Shown here: positions 1-12,143 of the stretch, piece after piece
How the letters are laid out: each line of letters starts with the position of its first letter
How positions within the stretch are numbered: position 1 is the stretch's first letter
Source of the DNA: Anticarsia gemmatalis
Taxonomy: Eukaryota > Arthropoda > Insecta > Lepidoptera > Erebidae
Length of the DNA: 64,000 nucleotides
Direction of reading: 5' to 3'
Assembly (NCBI RefSeq): GCF_050436995.1
Contig: NC_134756.1
Span: 6,882,001-6,946,000, forward strand
Translations under genes and position numbers: made by a program
Notes under the pieces: model-generated
What the model was told of the DNA's origin: nothing
Databases searched by the model: none
What the model saw: only the letters and a program-made list of their open reading frames with translations

Positions 1-1868
1 CAAATTTGTCGATATCATTTAATGACAGAGTAACAATAATTATTTTGCGTGACTTCCAAGATATAACAACAAAAATATCTTACAGATATTGGAAAAATCT
101 ATATTTAGCTTTGTTCAGAACAGTGTCACATATTTAATCCCTTTAAACTTTACCTTTTGTTACGATAGTATAATGTCTGTCTTGTAAATAGCTAATAACA
201 TAATTAAGTCTTAAGTTGGCTCGGGAAACCGCACACCAGTTGTTACTAATCCAATAAATATGTAATGGTAAATGCACTTATGCAAACAGACTAAAGGTAA
301 ACAAGTTGATTTCCGCCGGTTTTTCTTATTAAACATTTATGATTCTAAAAATAAAACATCTTCAAAGAAGTTTTTGTGATGTCCTTGAAAAGGTAACTTG
401 TGACGTTATTAATTATATTTTTGGAGGTTATTAAACTCGATTGCATCGGTATGAAAATTGTCATTTACTAAAACCGTCAGGTCGAGGGAAACGGGGTGAC
501 ATCATCACAATGTTGGTGTTGTAAAGTCACTGGTTATCGCTAAGTAACACTGCCCACACAATGATTTATATACAAGTTAGCAATGGCTTGTGCTTATATT
601 CTTCACGAAGTCATGACCTTTGACAATTAGTACGTCGACGTACCTCTCCCTTTTATGTAATCATATACAAATCTCGGAACGTTAATATTCAACTCATATA
701 GTTGTTGCAATGGTCAAGTTATTTTAGATAAATAACAAAACACAATAACGTTAAAAGTTTTTATCATATTTGAATGGATCATTCCTACTAGTAGTCCGGA
801 GTATCGTAACGTGCCCGATGTATGACAATAGGCTCGCCCCCTGTAACATGGTACTAATATTCTAAATAGCTAAACGTATTTCGTACAACTCTTTGCTACA
901 ACTTCGGATATAACAGGGGTGATATTATATATGAACATAAGTATGTAGAATAAAATTTGTATTTAAAGAACTAGTGTCTTGAACAGGAAAAGTTATGCAT
1001 TTTGCATGCATTTATGCAATATGCCTTTCAATAACTTAGAGAAGAAATTGCATAAAAGTCTAAGAAATATGTAAGTTTTCTATGACACATTTATTTATTT
1101 ACCGTAGTTCAGAATTAATTTGCACCTTTTGCGCTTCTATATGGAATAAATTGTTTATTATGTGACCCACTTACATTCTGATCATAAGAGACTAGAATAA
1201 TAATAAATACATAAATATTATGATATTTTTTATGCATTCATGTATTTCAGATTTGAATATCATACACTGTCATAAAGCCTAGAATACACTATAGGTTTCT
1301 TTGATTATTTAGTAACTAGTAATGTTCTACAACTGAATATACGCAAAACATATATTTGCCTATCAATATTCGCCTGGGAATCAATATCAAATGAAGAAAT
1401 AATAGCAAAAAAGTAGTGGTATTTTAATTTTAACACACTGTACTGTGTGTATACTAGTATAACTACAATTTTATGTGGCGACTAGTAAAAATAGCAATAA
1501 ATCCATTCAGCAATTTGTATTCACCGTGATTGTATTTGCATCCTGTTTAGGATTGTTGTTGAATACATTTTTAGTTAAACTCGACGATGACATTATAACA
1601 CACACAAAAGTGTATAAAAAATCCTTTTTCTAACATTGTACTATTCAATTTTAATCGTTGTGATTCTGTTTTAAACTGATTTCTTTTTAATTCAATGTAA
1701 TTTTCATAATTCTAATGGATTTAAATAGCTTTCCAACAGATTTAATATAATTATTTTGTTTTAATTATTACGTATAACATGTTAAGTGCATACTGTATTC
1801 ACATGTAATTGGTTAAACAATTAGATAAGTTCCCTAGACTAAGTTCATATTGTTTGTATTATTGTTAA
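1..1868. other. No recognisable feature
   Basis: AT-rich DNA with no reading frame over 60 codons, no RNA gene and no clear repeat. It is 3' flank of Tis11, presumably intergenic. Confidence 0.6.
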
Positions 1869-2117
1869 CCAGCTGACCCAAGCAATGTCGCTTGCGTCAC
1901 ATAAGAGAAAATGTGTCATATTTTCCCCATTTTTGAAACATTTTTTATTGGTACTCTGCTCCTGTTGGTCGTAGCGCGATGTTATATAGCCTATAGTCTT
2001 CCTCAATAAGTAGGCTATCTAACAGTAAAATAATTTTTCAATTCGCAACAGTAGTTCCTGAGATTAGCGAGTTCAAACAAACAAACAAGCTCTTCAGTTT
2101 TATAATATTAGTATAGA
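1869..2117 (-). mobile_element. Short lepidopteran repeat, Helitron-like copy A
   Basis: Read on the minus strand, the element begins TCTATACTAATATTATAAAA and continues through GAAGAGCTTGTTTGTTTG, CTAATCTCAGGAACTACTG and a GGCTATAnnnTATATAACAT phrase. It ends in a small hairpin (GACGCAAGCGACATTGC), GGGTCAG and CTGG. The 5' TC, 3' CTRR and insertion between A and T fit a non-autonomous Helitron. The family is very abundant in moth and butterfly genomes (from memory). It has no coding capacity. Confidence 0.65.
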
Positions 2118-4143
2118 TAACCGTTGGTGAATCTAATAAATAATTTTAAAAAAAGTTACAAAGAATTCCACGGTTACTGCAAGTTGGTATATTTGGAATG
2201 GTCAAGATTCCAAATACAGGGTGCGGTTGGAATTCCAATTTGGAGGATACGACTGGCAAACTTCTCGCTACAGTTAAACGAATGTAATTAATGCATCGAG
2301 AATTCATGGCTTCAACGTACACCATAAATAAATTAAAAGTTAAAGGACATTAAACAGTAGAATGTAATATTTGTGCAGTGTAAGTGTGAGTGGTAGCTGG
2401 TAATAGCAGGGCTGTCTTTGTTACTTTTGTAGATAGTATCTTTATTGAAATATAGAGCGCATTTCTTATTGATCCTTAACACTTTTAGTGCTAGGTACTA
2501 GGTACAAATATTTTTCTTGGTTGCTTTTTATGTTACCTAATATTACGTAAACTGTTCCTTATTTTCTGAGATATTTTAATCTTATAAAGCCAAATGGTAT
2601 GGTAATTCAGTGCTGCAGAAACAACAATGCAATGTATGTAAAACCTCGGCAACCTTAAAACTAGCGAAGTCGATAAAAAACGGAAAGGCTTTATGAGCTC
2701 CAGGTTCTAGCATAAGACAACAAGAAAACGACGGAAACGTACCGGAATACTTCAGTTAATTAATTCATTAATTCATGGTTGTTAATGTTCCACCTAGTGT
2801 GGAAGTTGCCGCCCGAAAGGCCTATGACATATCTTAACAATTGTACATTGTACTATCGTTTATTTAATACTAACCGGCACTACCTTTTTACGTCCTCTCT
2901 GAATCACGAAGACGCTCAGTTCAAATGCCACCTAGCGGACCCCAAATTATGGAAAGACGACCAGTTACGAGAACGACACTAACACTATTCCTATTGATGC
3001 TGATTTGAATTGACCAAATCAGGTACAAGTACTTTCTTTTAGCAAATAACCCTAGGAAGACATCCGGGTTCCACAGACCGCTGGCAACCCTAACCTCGAG
3101 GTGAGTGCCTGAGTTACGTAAAGCGAGCGATACGTCGCGTATCTTTACGAGCCTTTGTCTCGATTGCTGCCAACCGTACTGCTCGAGTACACTCAACAAC
3201 TAAATACTTTAACAAATACGTCAATTAAATTAAAATTTCGCAAATATTTTTAATTAATAATAATAATTTTGTAGTTTTATTTATATAAGTCAATAAATTA
3301 TAGAGAGTAGTGTACTATTCATTTTCAATTATATACTACATTACTACATCCTTAGTTTAATCTTAGGTAAGATAAAACTACGTGTAGGTGGAAAGACATT
3401 AGCTATGGGCGTTAATTTTCAATATAAAGTGTTAAACACTATTCCGTAAAGAAATACCATAATAACATTAATGGAAAGCGATTATGAAAGCTGTTTTAAT
3501 ATGGTCTGTTTATATCTTCTGCTTTATTTCCATTCAAGGATATATATATATATATCCTTCGTACATTATCTTGGTGAAACGGTACTTTGGCGCACTTGTC
3601 CATTACAAATACAATTTTCATAATCAAATTTCATCAAGGAAATTTCCATCCAAAATATTATTTAAAGGACAGACATATCGTTGTATTAGTTACTAGGTCA
3701 GTACCGGAAATAATGGCATGAATTCGTAAAAAATATGTTATAATTTGGCGAAGATAATGATAATAATATGACGTCTCTACGAATCTCGCATCCGGTCAAA
3801 TTTTACAGATATATGATGACACTATTAGCCTTCGGTCAAAAGGCCACTGATAATAGCAATGCTAAATTAATTAATTAAAAATATTCGTAAAATTAACTAT
3901 CAGTTATTTTTCAAAACAGATACAAAATCTAGGCCATATTTAAAAATGTATCAAAACACAGTGACTCGCATTTTTTATTCGAAAGATTGACGATCTATTT
4001 ATTCAAAAGGAAAGCCGTCCCATATTTTTTACCATCCAGGAAGTCACAACCCAATAGCATAAAGGCTTCTCCAATCTCTCAAACTATTTTTGAATACAAA
4101 AAAAATATGAAATAAACTAACTTATTCCAAATCTGCAATACCT
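2118..4143. other. Intergenic, no convincing gene
   Basis: It holds a short hairpin (ATTTGGAAT/ATTCCAAAT, 2191-2215), a (TA)n run near 3541, and a somewhat GC-richer block at 2790-3190 with weak open frames on both strands. None of the frames resembles a known protein. Confidence 0.5.
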
Positions 4144-4323
4144 GTAGCGCGATTCTCTACTACTATAGGCCTAGCAATCGAAAAAAAAATGTATGAAAAT
4201 TTAAAAAAAATATGAAAATCTGATCAGCGGCTCTACCTGACGTCGTAGGAACCATTTCTGCAGTACATTCCAAAAGTCAAATTATCAATACTCGATGGTA
4301 ATGATAGTAGAGAATCGCGCTAC
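4144..4323. mobile_element. 180-bp MITE with 19-bp perfect terminal inverted repeats
   Basis: GTAGCGCGATTCTCTACTA at 4144-4162 is repeated exactly in inverse at 4305-4323. The interior is short, AT-rich and non-coding. A clear target-site duplication could not be assigned. Confidence 0.65.
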
Positions 4324-5064
4324 TGCAACTTGTTTAAATAACTTAACTCTTACGTACTCGAGAGTACAGGCATCGAGCAGTAAAATTTATATTGCGTTCC
4401 CCCGGTAGCAGGTCACTTGTCGACGTGCCTAACAGTTGATACAGCATTCTCTAGCTGCAACATTTATTGTTATACAATTTGCTGTGTAACTTACGCTTTA
4501 GGGCAAACACAAGGCTTTTCCAAATATATCTTACGTTTGTTTAAGGTCATATTAGGCTTATATAAGGTTAGTTCCGTACTAACGTTAAAGTACAGTGAAC
4601 ATAAACACTCCCTCTTAGTAAAAATATTTTATCTAAAAAAAATATTACTAGATTTAAATTACTTGAAATAATTATGAAGCGGTATCCTTAATTAGATATC
4701 TTGAGTTAAGTAGACAGTACTTCAACCTGTGGCATCATCATCATTGCACTTGGTCAATTTATTGGAAATGATTCATGCGCTTTTCAGTTACATTAATTTA
4801 AAAGCCGGCATTCGATATATGTATATGTTACTGTAAAAGCCCGAACTGTGGCAAATCCTAAGATTTTCCGGTAAAACCTAAGATTTACCAACTCTCAATG
4901 GTAAAAGTCCGAACAAGCCAGAGTTTAAAAACTAAGTATGTTACGATATATAAAAAAATCCTCCTTCATAACTATGTTTATAACTATTTCACGGTATAAT
5001 TATATACTGTGACATAGTTATAAAGCAGGAGTTTTGGGCGTAGCGACATGGGTAGGTTAGGTTA

Positions 5065-5112
5065 GAAGGCTAAGGTGGGAGCGAGCGAAGCGAAGCTCCC
5101 ACCTTAGCCTTC
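5065..5112. repeat. Perfect 18-bp-stem hairpin
   Basis: GAAGGCTAAGGTGGGAGC (5065-5082) pairs exactly with 5095-5112 around a 12-nt loop GAGCGAAGCGAA. It is unusually GC-rich for its surroundings and lies in the centre of the fold-back element. Confidence 0.8.
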
Positions 5113-5143
5113 GTGGTTATTTTTTTTTAACCACCCAGAAGGA

Positions 5144-5166
5144 GGAGCCCCGCGAAGCGGGGCTCC
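5144..5166. repeat. Perfect 10-bp GC-rich stem with a GAA loop
   Basis: GGAGCCCCGC-GAA-GCGGGGCTCC forms a very stable short hairpin. It shares the GCGAAGCG core with the loop of the neighbouring hairpin. It looks like a bacterial terminator stem but has no T-run and sits inside a mobile element. Confidence 0.8.
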
Positions 5167-5310
5167 GGCGACATCTCGATATCATCAAGTGAATATAGGT
5201 AAAAGTTCGAAATAAAATAATTATTCGGACTTTTACCATTGCGAGTTGGTAAATCTTAGGTTATACCGGAAAATCTTAGGATTTACCACCGTTCGGGCTT
5301 TTACAGTAAC

Positions 5311-8300
5311 ATATATAAAAAAGATATTCGAAAAGATAAGAAAGTACTGAATGTAGGAAATCGCGCGATGGTTCTGACTAGAGATATAGAGCTTTCTTAC
5401 CCGGAATAGCGAAGAAGAAAAGCGTAATTGCAAAGCAAGTTAGTTATCCAACGCACTAGAGTCTATTCCTATTAATTAATCAAAACGTTTTCCGCTATCC
5501 AAGTCCAACGTTATCATGATTTTCATAACCGTTTGTCTAGTTTCACTTCGTCTAAAGTAAATGTTGTTGAGAGACAACTGGTGTTACGTAATTTAGGGAT
5601 AAGTCAGTAAACTTGTCAAGACGATTATGAAACACACGCCAAAGTACCATTAAATAATAGTGTCGTTTATGTAAATCGTAGTGAGCTGAGCGATCTAAAC
5701 GTCAAAGTAATTTTATGTTTAATGTAGATGTTACTAAATGTATTGAGTAACAAATACGGTAAAAGGAGTATAAAAAGGGTGCCTACTTTGAAAAATAAAG
5801 AAAGCTCTATCTCACCTAAATAAATATAAATGCATACTCCGAGATTCTTATACTTACTTATATCTAATGATCTATACTGTTATATTTCATATCATAATTT
5901 AACCTAAGCCATGGTAAACTTGTACTGACACTCCACGTCAGTAAATCCAAGTAAATAAGAGTACCTAGGTATATCTTACTCTATTTAAATAAGGCAATCT
6001 TTATTTTCCTTAAAGTGAAAAGCATATAAGTAAGAATGTTAGGCGTATAGTAGGTATAACGTTGTCAGTAAATCGAAGCGATACATAAAGATATCACAGT
6101 TCTGTACAATTTACTTAGGTTATCAGTTGCCTTCGCTCTACCCAAACTTGAGGACACAACAGAACGCTCAAAATCTCTTATCATGTCCGTTTGCCCTTCT
6201 GTTAATCCCATAAATAAACACGGAACGGCCACACTACGATACAAAACGCAAATTTTGTGATTTTTTACAACTACCCTTGAAAACGTGACTTTCCAAATAT
6301 TTCGAGTTATTGTGACAGGAAGCGGACGTGAGCCGGCCATCATTCAGTTTCACCTCTATCTGCTTAATGTCAATATACATAACTTTCAGTTAAATCCATT
6401 CGCATATAACATTATCGTTTTATGCCTTAATATTGTAAAGGATTTTTTACGGCATAATATTTTTTACTGTCATGACTTATATTATTAGTGAAAAGACTCT
6501 TATCCTTAAGTATTACTTACCCCAATGATGGTTGTTTTACAAACTGATACACCTTATCTATGAAAGAAGTTATACTATTTATAATTATATGTCAATTACA
6601 TTGTACCTACTATCATAATTAATATATCACTATTATGTATCTACTTGGGAATACCCCGGACGCAAGATTAAAGTGAAACTGCATTGTGTAATTAGTAATT
6701 ATATAGTCAGAAAACACCTACTTCAGAATGTTAATAACAGCAATATCTCATTTTGTGTTTTCATTCATTATTTCGTATAAATATTTACCTAACCAAACTA
6801 AGTCTGTTTCACAGATTGTTCGCGATGTCAACATACTGGCTATCATCTCAATATGACAGTCAAATTGAATTGGTTTAGTAACTCTAACTATTTATACATC
6901 TTTTTAGTTATCTTATCAGTTTTCTGTACAAATATTAGATAATGCTTGCCCTCACACATCCACCAGTAATTATTATTATCGCTAAACCAACATCGAGTTA
7001 AGTATTTACTTTCTTAGACGTGATAATGTCGTTTGATAAACGAATTGTCGAGACTTACGTTCACCGGGTTTTAATGGCCACCGGCAACTAAAATAGATAC
7101 GAGGCTAGATTTATTACTAAGCTAATATTAAAGTTAGCTAGCTCGATATTTCGTTAGTTAAATAATGCTGAAAACTTGAAATAGTATACACAACACAATA
7201 CGCGTTATCGCGTAAAAACGTAAACGTCACGTTTTTCAATTAAACCGTGTATGATTCGACTAGGTTTAACGACTATTGTGTTGCGTAATGCTTCTAAGTC
7301 CATAACTGACCTATCCCATTATTTCTATTTAAAGAGAATAGGACGGGAGTAGTAGTATAGTAGTAAGTTACTCAAAGTTTAAGTGTAGTAAAGTAATTGT
7401 AATTTAGATTTGGATCATAACTAGGTATCTTTAAGTAGGTAGGTATATATCATTATTTTAAAACGTTATAAATAATTGCTTTATCAAGTTCACATGTACT
7501 TACCTATCACTAGCCAATTTAAAAGTGTAACAAAATTCAGCACTATAATATATTGTCATCAATAACATAGATGAACGCATTAAAATTACTGTTCCTATCT
7601 GCTGTAAAAATAGTAGATCCCCTCATGTAGGTACTAGTTACCTACTTAGGAAGAAATTGGAATTTCTAAATTCTTTTATTCGTTTTTGTCCTTTTTACCT
7701 GTGTATTACGAAATATATTAAATAATTCCAAGTAATTAAAACTCAGTCATCATTTCAGTTATTCATTTTAATCCTATTAAAAAATATTTTTGCCTTAAAA
7801 TAACGCCATATTTTTGTCTTTTAAAATTCAAGTATTTAACTGGTTTTCCTGGTATAAATGATACCTACTAGGTATATTATTTATATAATAGTTTCAGATA
7901 ATATAAAACTCTGTTGTTTTTAAACATTTGTCCTAAATGAACTTGCTTTCAACAAGGCGATGTTGTTGAGCTTTATTTTAGCATTAGCTTATTATTGAAC
8001 TAGCTACCTAATTAAGACTGATCTTACGACCTCTGCACAAGCTCGTTCATTATTTTGTTCGGCGAGCACCAGATTATAACATCCGTTATACATTAATAAC
8101 AACTTCATCGCTGCGGTTATTTCAAAAAAGTAATGGGAAAATGGACCTTATATCCATTGAAATAAGTAGTTTACGATAAATTGTAGAATTACAATCGGCC
8201 GCCGTTACTACATACTGTTTTGTCAAGGCCAGTCCTTATCTTCGTATTGGGTTACCAGAGCCGCCGACTCAGCTCGAGAACACGACGCCCGGCCGGGTCC

Positions 8301-10249
8301 GTTTTAAACAAGGATCAATTTACTTACTACGAAATCGGCTACTGTTGAAGTTCTTGAGAATGTATAAGTAGGTATAGCTAGTGATACTTTTTGTAAAAAA
8401 CAAACATATAAAATAGAGACTTACCACACCTTTACTTACTACAAAGTTATAGCGTCTACCCAATGGCGAAACTCCCACCTTACCCCCATTACTAGAATTT
8501 CCGATATCCTCGAAAATATCAACTCATATCGAGAACTAACTGAAATATAATACCTACCTAATTTCTTAGTATTATCGGAGGTCCTTATCCCCCTTGCCGC
8601 TAACTATTAGGTATATAAATTTAACACATAAGTCCATTTTCCTCTTTTACTTTAGCGATAAGAAATTACTCTTATTCTAGGTACCTATGTAGATACTGTA
8701 GATAGGTAAGGCACCATGCACATGCATTTAAGTCTGCTTACTTCATTGTCTCAAAATACCTATTAATTTCAGTTACTCATTACTCATCGAATAAACAAAA
8801 ACGCATACCATGAATTGTATTAATTTTGGCTTTTCAGTCTGCAACTTGTTTTTGTAGTATCAGAATAATAATGTTTTGGCAATTTTTTTACATACCTACG
8901 TACTTAAATACTTAACTATATATTTTCGAAATGGAAATTGTATACATTCCTATTATATTATACAATACATTAAGGTAGGTACTTGCACCTAATGGCCTGA
9001 CTTGGGGTTCTCCATAATGAGTAAGGAACCACTTTAATAAGGTGCGTTTTGTGTCTAACTTTGTTGTACATTCTGAATGTGTATATCCTTGTTACATATA
9101 CTAAATAACTCCTTTAAAGCATAGTATAAACTTTGAAGAAACTACTTTACTTTTTTGTTTGTCTATCATATGCTAGGTAACAATTTATTGAAGCCATGAA
9201 TGTAGCTATCAAAATACCTATTTCTGAATTGTCTCACCAAAACTACTTTAACTAGTGCTTCGGTTAATGTTGACTTAATCATATAAAAAGTGTGCATTGG
9301 AACAGTACATTGAATTAAAGTATGCTGACTCATGCTCTGTTGCTCGTGCTCTACCCATTCGGAGGAAAACTTATGATGGTAAATATATTTTGAATGTATT
9401 TCTGTATTTTAAATGCTGGGTAAAGGTAACATTATCTTAACAGTTAGAGAAACAGATTTTCGCCTGGCTTAGAAAATATACGTCAGTGGGAGAGTCCAAA
9501 CTCCTGCCCCCGTCTCTACTTTCAGTCATTTCCTGCCAGATTCTGTATAGATGGCAGTGATGTCAGAGTGGCTATAAATACTGACAACCTTAATGCCGAA
9601 AATATATTATTAATCGATTGAAATCGATTTCAAAGAGTGCATATTTTGTAAAATAATAATAAAGGAAAAACAGGGATAGGGAAGAAAACAAAAATAAAAA
9701 CAAAATTAATTAAACATTATTTTGACTATAATTCAATAAAAATGCAGATGGAAATAAGGAAACTTACAAGAAAAATGTCATAATTAAGCTTTATACTTAA
9801 TTTGTTTGTCCAAAAGAGAATAGAATACGAAGTAGTCATTTTTTGGAAGATTAACTTACAATTGGAATTAAATTAAAAAATTAAATACTTAATTACAAGT
9901 GTCGTAGTTACTAAACTAACCTGTTATATTATATGACTCATGATATATTACTAACATTAAGTTACAAGAAATCGTACAACTTAAATGTCGGTTTAAATAC
10001 AAAAGAAATTAAATAAATCAGTTTTAATGGTTTATAATTTGTAATGAACTGATAATAAATAATAATCGTGATCTTTATGAACGCTTAAAACTAAAAATTC
10101 CTTAACATTAGGTACAAAATTATTATCTTGTGGTCACCATGCAACGACTCGCAAAGAAATGGAGAAAAACTGAAACTAAAATAATAAAAATAGGTAAACA
10201 AAATAAAATACCATCTCGGTTCTATAAAGCTGACAATTAAACACAAAAC
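5311..10249. other. Intergenic, nothing recognised
   Basis: Nearly 5 kb of AT-rich DNA with scattered TAGGTA motifs. A TATAAATA near 9573 on the plus strand has no supporting promoter or gene context. It may include the extreme 3' end of a longer Tis11 transcript. Confidence 0.5.
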
Positions 10250-10269
10250 CAGTATTGGTCAAATGTTGT

Positions 10270-10275
10270 TTTATT
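10270..10275 (-). terminator. Candidate distal polyadenylation signal AATAAA
   Basis: The minus strand has AATAAA, then about 20 nt, then TGGTTTTGTGTTT, a GT-rich downstream element. This arrangement is typical of a functional cleavage site and places the cut near 10250. Confidence 0.45.
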
Positions 10276-10573
10276 GTAATATAAAATAACTCGTAGATCT
10301 GACATGTAACAAAAATATCATCAATATGTTGCGCGAGGATACAGTCTCTTGGTAAGAATCGATAGCGAACGATGGTTCTATCAGAATTTCTCCTAATCAC
10401 TTACATTGGTCCCTTAATTAAAAGTTTAAACTTTGTTTTATATAAATATTATAAAATATCACACTTTAAATTCAAAAGAAAACTATGCTACTTGGAAACT
10501 AATCACTTAGCTCTGTCAAAGTAGGACTAAAGTAATAACTGTGCCAATTTGAATATTATATTCAAAAGGAGAC

Positions 10574-10582
10574 AATAAATAA
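10574..10582 (-). promoter_or_regulatory. AU-rich element nonamer UUAUUUAUU, distal
   Basis: An exact nonamer about 1.56 kb after the stop codon, included only if the distal polyadenylation site is used. A further nonamer at 10054-10062 lies beyond that site. Confidence 0.4.
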
Positions 10583-10944
10583 ACAATAATCTATCTCGAT
10601 CAACTAAAAATTAAATAAATCGATTTATCTCGTTTATAAAGTAAAAGGCACACGTTAGGCGGTGCGCGGACGCGCGGCCGGTGCCGCCGCCCGCGCCCCG
10701 CTCGGCGACCGCTCGCCTCAACAATTGTATAAACATGTTTCATATATTATTGTGTCATATCTTTATACAGGTTTATCGGTACATAGTGTACCATGTACGA
10801 GAGCTCGGTAGTTCGGCAGGCGAGTGTTTTTGCGAGGCGGACGAGACGCCCCTCGAGGGAGGAATCTCCGGATGGCGTTGCCAGATACAATTTACTGAAC
10901 ATTCAGGATGTAGGACCAAAAAATCTGGAATTGTAGAACTCCAG

Positions 10945-10951
10945 ATAAATA
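10945..10951 (-). promoter_or_regulatory. AU-rich element heptamer UAUUUAU
   Basis: A seven-base core site in the distal half of the predicted 3' UTR. It is weaker evidence than the nonamers. Confidence 0.3.
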
Positions 10952-11390
10952 TAAAGTGATATTTTGGAAGACAACGTTATTTATGAATATTTTTGGCAAG
11001 TAGTCCTACAATCTGTAGTTACGATGGTCTCAAAGATCTTATATATGAAATCCAGGCTTTAAAAACAGCAGTAAACTTTTTGTAAAGATAAGAAGTATCT
11101 GGCAGTACTATCCCGTCGAGTGCGGTACGGCCACTAAAAAATAATCACCAAAACTTGAAACCGGTTTCGGGCCAGCTCGTCCTCCTCGCACGAGGCAAAA
11201 TGAAAAAATCCTTCGCAGACTGAGAGCCGGGTCGTGCATGCGATAGTTCTCAGATGGGGCACGGATGAGATCGCTAGCGGTGTCTGCTAGCCTGCGATTA
11301 TCGTATGCGGTGCGCCGCCACAAATGAGCACTTTCGGTTTTTGCCTGCGAGGTCGCTTTTATAATATTCGAGATTACAAGAGGATACAAT

Positions 11391-11396
11391 TTTATT
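11391..11396 (-). terminator. Candidate proximal polyadenylation signal AATAAA
   Basis: AATAAA on the gene's strand, about 750 nt after the stop codon. The following sequence is only moderately T-rich. If used, the message would keep the three proximal AU-rich sites and lose the distal ones. Confidence 0.25.
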
Positions 11397-11639
11397 ATTT
11401 GTTCCACTAGCCTATCGAGCTCCCGAGTCATGATCGATTGATTCTGTACGTATCATGTATGTATATATGGGTATAGTAATGGTACTTCTTAGCAGGTGAT
11501 ATGGGGTCAGGTACAGAATCAGTCGAGTTTGGATTGAAAACGAGCCACGTCCCGTCGACGCGGGCCTCGTCCGTATGCGGTGCGGCATCGCAGCGGCTAG
11601 CTACAAAATAAAATAATTATTACAGTTAAAGAGACTCAA

Positions 11640-11648
11640 AATAAATAA
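11640..11648 (-). promoter_or_regulatory. AU-rich element nonamer UUAUUUAUU
   Basis: The plus strand reads AATAAATAA, so the Tis11 message reads UUAUUUAUU, the optimal binding site of the ZFP36 family. It lies about 500 nt after the stop codon and upstream of both candidate poly(A) signals. Confidence 0.55.
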
Positions 11649-11729
11649 TAAATTATTATCTTAAACCCTTAAAAATAGATCACGAGCGCCTTCTCGCGGT
11701 ACAGTACCGAGCGCGGATAGGCAGTACGA

Positions 11730-11738
11730 AATAAATAA
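11730..11738 (-). promoter_or_regulatory. AU-rich element nonamer UUAUUUAUU
   Basis: A second exact nonamer, about 405 nt after the stop codon and 81 nt from the previous one. Close pairs of such sites are common in unstable mRNAs. Confidence 0.55.
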
Positions 11739-11812
11739 AATGTTCTATAAGCTAACTTTACAGAGACCACCGCTCGGCGGAGGATCATCGGGAAGACTTC
11801 CGCGAGCTACAC

Positions 11813-11820
11813 AATAAATA
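11813..11820 (-). promoter_or_regulatory. AU-rich element, UAUUUAUU
   Basis: An eight-base match to the core (UAUUUAU plus one U), about 325 nt after the stop codon. It lies close to the two nonamers and makes a cluster of three sites within 180 nt. Confidence 0.45.
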
Positions 11821-12143
11821 TCTAATATTATAAGGTGCCATTTACAAGTGCGTGCCGATAACTAAAAAATGTAGGTACAAAACCACTAAACTTCACACCG
11901 CAAACTTTCGAGACGCCAGCAAACACTTCGTTTCGTTAACTTTATAAATTACAAGGCGAAGTAGCAAAATAGCATCGACAAACTGGAGATCATTCGTTGA
12001 GCGGGTGTGCGTGTGCGCGAGGCGCGACGAGCGGGACGTCGCTCGGGCGCTGGCTGGAAGACGTCGAGTAGGCACTAAGGTGACGGACGATCCTTAAGCT
12101 ATGTTCGGTATAAGTTAACTTAGGACTAGGCTAGCGCACGGCC

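Larger units (their letters stand above)
4827..5310. mobile_element. 484-bp fold-back element with ~88-bp inverted arms
   Basis: The left arm (4827-4914) starts GTTACTGTAAAAGCCCGAAC and matches the inverted right arm (5224-5310) with only a few mismatches. Inside each arm the phrases AAATCCTAAGATTTTCCGGT and AACCTAAGATTTACCAAC are themselves partly repeated. Between the arms lie three hairpins (about 4968-5032, 5065-5112 and 5144-5166). It has no coding capacity. The flanks are TA-rich (ATAT on both sides). Confidence 0.7.
10250..12143 (-). other. Tis11 3' UTR (predicted)
   Basis: The region downstream of the TAA at 12146-12144 on the gene's strand lacks coding signal and contains several AU-rich elements. 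It ends at a polyadenylation signal (10275-10270) followed by a GT-rich run. That gives a UTR of about 1.9 kb. A shorter form could end after the AATAAA at 11396-11391. The GC-rich stretch at 10660-10720 lies inside the UTR. Confidence 0.55.

Noticed and set aside
3043..3100. 58-nt exon-like block on the plus strand (TTCTTTTAG acceptor, GAG|GTGAGT donor)
   Set aside because: One frame is open but the 19 residues match nothing I know, and no partner exon could be found. The minus strand is also open here.
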